Assembly (NCBI GenBank): GCA_910575705.1
Contig: CAJTFG010000001.1
Location: 745,217 to 809,216, forward strand
Source: Erysipelotrichales bacterium
GTDB taxonomy: Bacteria; Bacillota_I; Bacilli_A; Erysipelotrichales; Erysipelotrichaceae
DNA length: 64,000 nucleotides
Direction: 5' to 3'
This document shows positions 55,601 to 64,000 of this stretch, in pieces. A program made the translations under genes and the position numbers. Each line of letters begins with the position of its first letter. Position 1 is the first letter of the stretch. The notes under the pieces are model-generated. The model saw only the letters and a program-made list of their open reading frames with translations, ran no database searches and was not told the DNA's origin.

Positions 55601-56494
55601 GGTGATATCACACAGGGTCTTCCTCGTGTCGAAGAGCTGTTTGAGGCGCGTACACCGAAAGGTGCGGCTGTGTTAGCGAAGATCACCGGCGAGATTACGG
55701 CAATCAATCAGTCGGAGACGTCTAACGGTATGGAAGTCGTCATTACGAATGATAAAGAAAGCATCACTCATAAGATCGGGCCTACGCAGGCGATTCGTCC
55801 TTGGATGAAGATCGGCGCTCATGTAGAAGGCGGCGATAAGATTACCGAAGGACAGGTAGCGCCAAAAGAGCTTCTGGAAGTAGCCGGTGTGCGTCAGGTA
55901 CAGAACTACATTTTGAAAGAAGTTAAAAAGGTATACCAATCTCAGGGTATCGAAATATCCGATAAGCATATCGAAGTTATGATCCGTCAGATGCTTCGTA
56001 AAGTGATCGTGTTAGAAGGGAATGATACGGAACTGAATCCGGGCATGCAGATTTCATTGGTGGAAATTACGAAAGTCAATCGTGATGCTTTGCTTAGCGG
56101 CAAGCGTCCGGCTACGTTCTCTCCGGTGCTGCTTGGTATTTCCAAAGCTTCTGTAGAAACCGATTCCTTCCTTTCCGCCGCATCCTTCCAGGAAACGACG
56201 AAAGTACTGACAGATGCGACGATCAAGGGAAAGAAGGATCATTTGATCGGTTTGAAAGAAAATGTCATTATCGGTAAGCTGATCCCTGCCGGAACGGGAT
56301 GTCATGCCGATCGCGAAACGAGTCAGTTGGTAGCCGAAAAAGCTGCGCAGCTGCGCGCAAAACGCGAAGAGCGCAATCACCATGATGAATCCGGTGATGG
56401 TTTCATGTCCTTTTTGCCTCAGCAGGATAAGATTACGGCAGAACAGATCAATGAGATCATGCAGGATGATGATCTGAGCGTCGTAGAAGAATGA
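52646..56494 (+). CDS. rpoC: DNA-directed RNA polymerase subunit beta'
   Basis: This 1282-residue subunit has the N-terminal zinc site C59, C61, C74 and C77, the catalytic Mg2+ motif [12 protein letters not shown] (D449, D451, D453), the bridge-helix/trigger-loop region ending [18 protein letters not shown], and the second Zn cluster [21 protein letters not shown] lies 7 bases before ATG. It is co-transcribed with rpoB and followed by a strong terminator. Confidence 0.98.
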   Translation: MSVNNFASIQVSLASPERIHEWSYGEVKKPETINYRSQKPERDGLFCERIFGPSKDWECYCGKYKKVRYKGVVCDRCGVEITKSSVRRERMGHIELAAPVAHIWYLRGIPSRMALLLDVTPKQLEEVVYFVSWIVTDPGDTKLAYKQILSEKEYRENVAIYGPGSFKAQTGAEAAKTLLEECDLEAEYAKIQEELKTANGEKRKKLIKRLDTVEAFRNSDNKPEWMVLSVIPVIPPDLRPMLQLDGGRFATSDLNDLYRRVITRNNRLKKLLELGTPAIIVQNEKRMLQEAVDALIDNGRRSKPITGAGGRALKSLSHSLKGKQGRFRQNLLGKRVDFSGRSVIAVGPDLKMYQCGIPREMAIQLFKPFVINEIVNREIASNPKTAEKLIDRLDPRVWDIVEEVIDGYPVLMNRAPTLHRLGIQAFKPKLVEGRAIRLHPLVCTAFNADFDGDQMAVHVPLSEEARAEALIMMLGSNNILGPKDGKPIVTPSQDMVMGNFYLTMEETAEEFRKEAEKYRSVDCEEVAKMWDDFADHEGHVYYDLNEIMMAYETKQVHLHSRIAVLAGSLKKTSFTEEQNHQYLMTTVGKIIYNNMFPADFPYLNEISAANFEATPDKYFLPMGSNVKEAIQNLPVVPAFKKKDLGKVIGEVFKRYSTEKTSEILDEIKDMGFKYSTVAGITVSLADIEVAPNKQNHVDYGKQKAEELKKLRNKGKLTMQEWERHLNKLWADVKDDIAEELLNSLERKNPINMMARSGARGNTSNFTQLAGMRGLMAKPSQSKSAKGGYSPSIIEVPIYSCFREGLNVSEFFISTHGVRKGLTDTALKTAESGYLTRRLVDVAQDVIVKQEDCGTDKGYWVEAIIDRKTNTVIESLYDRLVGRYSKQQVIDPKTNEVIIESDEFMNEEIAKRIEDAGIEGMYIRSAFTCRSVYGVCKKCYGRNMATGKDVEVGEAVGIMAAQSIGEPGTQLTMRTFHTGGVASADGGDITQGLPRVEELFEARTPKGAAVLAKITGEITAINQSETSNGMEVVITNDKESITHKIGPTQAIRPWMKIGAHVEGGDKITEGQVAPKELLEVAGVRQVQNYILKEVKKVYQSQGIEISDKHIEVMIRQMLRKVIVLEGNDTELNPGMQISLVEITKVNRDALLSGKRPATFSPVLLGISKASVETDSFLSAASFQETTKVLTDATIKGKKDHLIGLKENVIIGKLIPAGTGCHADRETSQLVAEKAAQLRAKREERNHHDESGDGFMSFLPQQDKITAEQINEIMQDDDLSVVEE

Positions 56495-56500
56495 TAAGTG

Positions 56501-56535
56501 TCCTCTATCTGTTTATGCAGATAGGGGATTTTTTT
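56501..56535 (+). terminator. terminator after rpoBC
   Basis: TCCTCTATCTG/CAGATAGGGGA with a 6-nt loop and T7. Confidence 0.92.
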
Positions 56536-56660
56536 AATGATAACGGTTTTTTCATGTGATGTAAGCCTGTTTTTTTATGTCTTTTTCGCGCAGAATATTA
56601 AAGAATCGACCTTGATGATATGAAAATAATAAAAAAACACAAAAAAAGTAAAAAAAGGAG

Positions 56661-56690
56661 TTGACTATAGAGGAAGAAGAGTGGTATTAT
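56661..56690 (+). promoter_or_regulatory. rRNA operon promoter
   Basis: TTGACT (56661-56666) and TATTAT (56685-56690) have an 18-base spacer. The bases upstream (about 56620-56657) are almost pure A tracts, an UP-element-like arrangement for strong rRNA transcription. Confidence 0.7.
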
Positions 56691-56723
56691 AAACGAGCGC
56701 AAAAATGAAGAGCGCGAGAAATC

Positions 56724-56748
56724 GATCTATGAAAACTGAACAGGAAGC
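56724..56748 (+). other. 5' arm of the 16S rRNA processing stem
   Basis: GATCTATGAAAACTGAACAG and the next five bases pair with 58359-58383 behind 16S, with a single mismatch. The duplex encloses 16S and is the expected RNase III substrate. Confidence 0.8.
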
Positions 56749-56799
56749 GTCAATTCAAAAAAAGAAGTCACGATAAGTGACAAAGGATAAAAGAAGAGT

Positions 56800-58337
<1,538 letters not shown>

Positions 58338-58506
58338 TAAGGAGAGAGGCAAGAAGGAGCTTCCTGTTCAGTTTTCACAGATCGAAAGAGATGTGAAGGT
58401 AGATCCTTGAAAACTGAATAACAGAAGACATAACAGAAGGTCGAAAACGTAAAGTTGAAAGATAACACGAGAAACAGAACTCGAAGCATCTTAGAAGACT
58501 CAAGAA
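58338..58506 (+). other. 16S-23S spacer with processing stems, no tRNA
   Basis: The 169-base spacer holds the 3' arm of the 16S processing stem (58359-58383) and the 5' arm of the 23S stem (58406-58424, CTTGAAAACTGAATAACAG, pairing with 61417-61435). I find no tRNA-like cloverleaf. Confidence 0.75.
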
Positions 58507-61403
<2,897 letters not shown>

Positions 61404-61460
61404 AAAGAGATGTGGACTGTTATTCAGTTTTGAGGGATAAGACCTCAGGAAAAAAGAAGA

Positions 61461-61575
61461 TCTGGTGAAGATGGCGGAGTGGACACACCTGTACCCATCC
61501 CGAACACAGAAGTTAAGCATTCCAGCGGCGACAATAGCCGGGCTTGCCCCGGTCAAGATAGCTCTTCGCCAGTTC
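61461..61575 (+). rRNA. 5S ribosomal RNA
   Basis: CTGGTGAAGATGGCGGAGTG at the 5' side, CCCATCCCGAACACAGAAGT in loop B/C and CTCTTCGCCAG at the 3' side give the 5S fold; the terminal CTGG/CCAG helix closes it. The length is about 115 bases. Confidence 0.93.
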
Positions 61576-61578
61576 TCC

Positions 61579-61608
61579 CCTCATACTCCCGTATGAGGCT
61601 TTTTTTTA
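61579..61608 (+). terminator. terminator of the rRNA operon
   Basis: CCTCATAC/GTATGAGG with a 4-nt loop is followed by C and eight T. Confidence 0.93.
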
Positions 61609-61609
61609 T

Positions 61610-61638
61610 TTGTAATCTCTCATAGATTCCTGTATGAT
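61610..61638 (+). promoter_or_regulatory. promoter of brnQ
   Basis: TTGTAA (61610-61615) and TATGAT (61633-61638) have a 17-base spacer, directly behind the rRNA terminator. Confidence 0.55.
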
Positions 61639-61671
61639 ATGTATACTTAGATACAAAAGGAAACGATATTT

Positions 61672-63000
61672 ATGAAGAAACTGAATTTTTTACAGATGTT
61701 ATCTATTTCGATGACATTGTTTGCCATGTTCTTTGGCGCTGGGAATATGATCTTTCCGCCCGCCATGGGCCAGCAGGCCGGAACGAATTTCTTTTGGGCG
61801 CTGTTAGGCTTCATCGTCACCGATGCGGGTATTGCGATCTTAGGTATTACCGCTGTTGTTTTAACGGGAGACTCTATGAAGGATCTGGGCAGCATCGTAG
61901 ACCGTCGATTTGCGAAATTTTTGGCGATTCTCGTATATTTGCTTATCGGTCCGCTGTTTGCTTTGCCGCGGACAGGAACAGTATCTCTGGAATTGGCTAT
62001 TTTGCCATTTATCGATAGCGAGTATGCTTTGTTATGCTCCGTATTGTTTACCGCTGTCTTTTTTGGCATTACCTATTTTCTCAGTAGCAATCCTAAAAAG
62101 ATCGTGGATATTGTCGGGAAGATGTTGACCCCGATCTTATTGATCAGTATCGGCGCAATCTTTGTGGCTTCCTTATTGCATGTGAACAGCGGTGCTGATA
62201 TGGGATATGGAATCATGCAGGTTCCAAATGGAGAATATGCAAGCATTCCGTTTTTTAAGGGAATGATCGAGGGGTATAACGCGTTGGATGGCCCTGCCGG
62301 TTTGGCATTTGCGATCATCGTTATTAGCGCTATTCAAAATTATGGTGTTACGGAGAAAAAGCAGATAGCAAAATATACTGTTCTATGCGGTCTGGGATCT
62401 GCTTTTCTGTTATCCATCGTTTATTTTGCTTTGACATATACCGGAGCGATCACGGGGATGAGTTCCTTCAGCAACGGCGGTGCATTGCTCAGTGCGGTTG
62501 CGAATCTTCTTTTCGGCAATGCCGGTGCCGTCATTCTCGGTATAGCGGTATTGCTGGCATGTCTGACGACTTCCATCGGACTTACAACATCGTTCGCAGA
62601 TTATTTCTCTGAAGAATATCCGCATATATCTTATAAAAAGATTGCCGGTGGTGTATGTCTGTTTAGTTTTTTGATCGCTAATATAGGTTTGAATCAGCTT
62701 ATAGCTGTATCACTTCCTGTATTGATCATGATATATCCTGTTTCGGTGGTTTTATTGGTGCTCTCCTTTTTCCGTGAGAAGATCGGCGGGTGCAAAATGG
62801 TATATATTCTCGGTATGTTGTTTACCCTCGCGGTTTCTTTTATGGATGGTTTGGCGAATGCCGGAATCTCATTAGGGGCACTGAGCGGATGGACGGCATA
62901 TTTGCCATTTCAAAATCTCGGGCTTGGGTGGGTCTTGCCGGCTGTGTTAGGAAGTCTAATCGGCTTTTTGCCTTTTTTGAATAAGAAAGTAGCTGAATAG
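61672..63000 (+). CDS. brnQ: branched-chain amino acid:cation symporter BrnQ
   Basis: This 442-residue LIVCS family carrier imports Leu, Ile and Val with Na+ or H+. The N terminus LNFLQMLSISMTLFAMFFGAGNMIFPPAMG and about twelve hydrophobic helices, with ISAIQNYGV and LTTSIGLTTSFADYF, are typical. AAAGGAAA precedes ATG. It has its own promoter between the rRNA operon and the rpsL region. The cell thus has both a carrier and an ABC route (livJHMGF) for the same substrates. Confidence 0.94.
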   Translation: MKKLNFLQMLSISMTLFAMFFGAGNMIFPPAMGQQAGTNFFWALLGFIVTDAGIAILGITAVVLTGDSMKDLGSIVDRRFAKFLAILVYLLIGPLFALPRTGTVSLELAILPFIDSEYALLCSVLFTAVFFGITYFLSSNPKKIVDIVGKMLTPILLISIGAIFVASLLHVNSGADMGYGIMQVPNGEYASIPFFKGMIEGYNALDGPAGLAFAIIVISAIQNYGVTEKKQIAKYTVLCGLGSAFLLSIVYFALTYTGAITGMSSFSNGGALLSAVANLLFGNAGAVILGIAVLLACLTTSIGLTTSFADYFSEEYPHISYKKIAGGVCLFSFLIANIGLNQLIAVSLPVLIMIYPVSVVLLVLSFFREKIGGCKMVYILGMLFTLAVSFMDGLANAGISLGALSGWTAYLPFQNLGLGWVLPAVLGSLIGFLPFLNKKVAE

Positions 63001-63044
63001 ATCGTTATTAGATCGAAATCTTATATTTGTTTCGAATAAGAATG

Positions 63045-63072
63045 TTGAAAATATAGAGGAAGAGGATATAAT
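63045..63072 (+). promoter_or_regulatory. orphan plus-strand promoter after brnQ
   Basis: TTGAAA (63045-63050) and TATAAT (63067-63072) are 16 bases apart, and no protein-coding frame follows. It points into the 3' end of the minus-strand peptide gene. Confidence 0.65.
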
Positions 63073-63078
63073 ATAAGT

Positions 63079-63226
63079 ATCTGAGTGAACAGGTGGAGAC
63101 ATCTGAAAAGGGACAAGTGCTAGCTTGCCCCTTTTAAAATGGGAGGCTCTGAGTGAAAGGCTCAAGAGTAAGACGGTTGGGCTCTCATAGATCGGTTATA
63201 TTACCGCCTTAATAAAGCGGCGGTAA
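63079..63226 (+). ncRNA. putative antisense RNA (antitoxin-like)
   Basis: The RNA predicted from the promoter at 63045-63072 contains hairpin AAAAGGGACAAG/CTTGCCCCTTTT (63106-63135) and hairpin TTACCGCC/GGCGGTAA (63201-63226). The second covers the last nine codons of the minus-strand peptide. Either hairpin could be its 3' end, so the length is uncertain. It would be antisense to the 3' part of that mRNA, like RatA or SR4 type I antitoxins. Confidence 0.4.
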
Positions 63227-63263
63227 TCACAAGGATCAGATAGAGTATGATCAAGTACTCCAT
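63201..63263 (-). CDS. 20-residue hydrophobic peptide, type I toxin-like
   Basis: Starting at ATG 63263 on the minus strand, the frame encodes MEYLIILYLILVITAALLRR and stops at TAA. It is a single membrane-spanning segment with a basic end, the shape of type I toxins such as Fst, TxpA or holin-like peptides. AAAGGAAGG lies 6 bases upstream. The frame overlaps the end of a leader ORF (63251-63298), suggesting translational coupling. No named family is recognised. A candidate -10 TATAAA is at 63360-63355 on the minus strand, without a clear -35. Confidence 0.5.
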   Translation of the reverse strand: MEYLIILYLILVITAALLRR

Positions 63264-63298
63264 ATTGCCTTCCTTTCTGAGCGCCTTTCAGGTCTCAT
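63251..63298 (-). CDS. Arg-rich 15-residue leader peptide
   Basis: On the minus strand, GAGGAGGTAACTTT-ATG is a very strong ribosome binding site and start. The frame MRPERRSERKAIWST ends at TGA, 13 bases inside the hydrophobic peptide gene. Translating it would open the second ribosome binding site. Its message segment TGAAAGGC can pair with GCCTTTCA in the 3' part of the same RNA (plus-strand 63154-63161). Confidence 0.45.
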   Translation of the reverse strand: MRPERRSERKAIWST

Positions 63299-63475
63299 AA
63301 AGTTACCTCCTCGACAATCTCTTACACATCGATCGTTGAATTTCCTAAAAGTTGTTTATAAATTTATTAAGACGATGTTCCGGATGCGAAAAAGAGGAAA
63401 AATGATGCAGGGAAAAATAAATGAAAGCGATTTTGCGTTTTTATTTCTGTATGTTCAAAAAAATATAAAAAAGCG

Positions 63476-63504
63476 TTGACAAGCTATCTGCAATCGATTA
63501 TTAT
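63476..63504 (+). promoter_or_regulatory. promoter of the rpsL (str) operon
   Basis: A perfect TTGACA (63476-63481) and TATTAT (63499-63504) have a 17-base spacer. Confidence 0.85.
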
Positions 63505-63513
63505 GTATAAGCA

Positions 63514-63585
63514 AGTGTATTTTTATGTGTTCCCGTTTAAGGGAACTTTATTTACACTGAATTATGACACACCCGGAAATGTGTG
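63514..63585 (+). promoter_or_regulatory. rpsL leader hairpins
   Basis: AGTGTA...TACACT encloses GTTCCC/GGGAAC (63529-63546), and a second hairpin forms from ACACAC and GTGTGT just behind. Such a structured leader suggests attenuation or ribosomal-protein control of the str operon, but I do not recognise a named family. Confidence 0.4.
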
Positions 63586-63611
63586 TTAAGAAACATTGAA
63601 AGGAGGATATT

Positions 63612-64000
63612 ATGCCAACAATTAATCAGTTAATTCGCAAAGGTCGTGAACAAAGCGTGAATATGTCTAAGTCACCTGCTTTGAATAGAGGATATAACTC
63701 CATTAAAAAGCGTCCTACGAACTTGAGCGCACCGCAGAAGCGTGGTGTTTGTACTCGTGTCGGTACGATGACGCCGAAGAAACCAAATTCAGCACTTCGT
63801 AAATATGCCCGTGTACGTTTGAGCAACGGAATGGAGGTTACTGCCTATATTCCTGGTATTGGTCATAACTTGCAGGAGCACAGTGTGGTTATGATTCGTG
63901 GAGGACGTGTAAAAGACCTTCCAGGTGTTCGTTATCACATTATTCGCGGCACGCTGGATTGCTCTGGTGTTGCGAACCGCGGACAGAGCCGTTCTTTGTA
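63612..64000 (+). CDS. rpsL: 30S ribosomal protein S12 (5' part)
   Basis: This is the first ~130 codons of S12, running off the window end. [41 protein letters not shown] and [20 protein letters not shown] are conserved. The lysines where streptomycin-resistance mutations arise (in TPKKPNSA and RVKDLPG) are wild type. AAAGGAGG lies 9 bases before ATG. It normally heads rpsL-rpsG-fusA-tuf. Confidence 0.97.
   Translation, partial: MPTINQLIRKGREQSVNMSKSPALNRGYNSIKKRPTNLSAPQKRGVCTRVGTMTPKKPNSALRKYARVRLSNGMEVTAYIPGIGHNLQEHSVVMIRGGRVKDLPGVRYHIIRGTLDCSGVANRGQSRSL

Noticed and set aside
58338-58506. tRNA genes in the 16S-23S spacer
   Set aside because: No cloverleaf or T-loop GTTCGA motif with matching acceptor stems; the spacer is fully explained by processing stems.

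Overview
The window comes from a low-to-moderate GC Gram-positive bacterium, most likely of the class Erysipelotrichia (Erysipelotrichaceae and relatives). The grounds are Firmicutes-style Shine-Dalgarno sites and sigma-A promoters, a B. subtilis-like L11-L1-L10-L7/L12-methyltransferase-rpoB-rpoC gene order, the character of the 16S rRNA, and an Asn in the rifampicin pocket of RpoB that is typical of the Mollicutes/Erysipelotrichia side of the phylum. Nearly every gene reads rightward.

Positions 1-11 kb hold a truncated dicarboxylate symporter, a CBS/DRTGG family II pyrophosphatase, htpG behind a promoter carrying two CIRCE (HrcA) operators, small housekeeping enzymes (PNPOx-like protein, HAD phosphatase, RlmD/RlmCD-type 23S rRNA methyltransferase, GNAT-DUF2087 fusion, YaaA), a Phd/RelE-type toxin-antitoxin pair with an inverted-repeat operator, and next to it a decayed AAA/DUF4143 ATPase. 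Positions 11-21 kb hold a glgC-glgD-glgA glycogen operon with a perfect cre site, an IMP dehydrogenase, a His-rich secreted or anchored peptide, pgk-tpiA and an M50 protease. Two dispersed, previously unnamed ~285 bp repeats lie at 15.4 and 20.9 kb.

Positions 21-38 kb are devoted to nitrogen and peptide nutrition. There is a complete branched-chain amino acid ABC transporter (livJHMGF) ending in a CBS-ACT sensor-like protein, a complete oligopeptide transporter (oppBCDFA) behind two shared-motif palindromes, two M24 peptidases flanking a divergent guanylate kinase, an EamA exporter, an aminotransferase and a lipoprotein. Positions 38.2-45.3 kb are a complete type II-A CRISPR-Cas system: a divergent tracrRNA, then cas9, cas1, cas2 and csn2 coupled by ATGA overlaps, and an array of 13 repeats and 12 spacers. 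cas9 and tracrRNA appear to share face-to-face promoters, and the last codons of csn2 form a second anti-repeat just before the array.

Positions 45.3-64 kb carry the transcription/translation core: rplK-rplA (with an L1-type leader), an L10-leader attenuator, rplJ-rplL, an RsmC-like methyltransferase, rpoB-rpoC, a 16S-23S-5S operon without tRNAs, brnQ, and the start of rpsL. Between brnQ and rpsL is a probable undescribed type I toxin-antitoxin-like locus: a 20-codon hydrophobic peptide on the minus strand, coupled to an Arg-rich leader ORF and opposed by a convergent plus-strand promoter that has no ORF.
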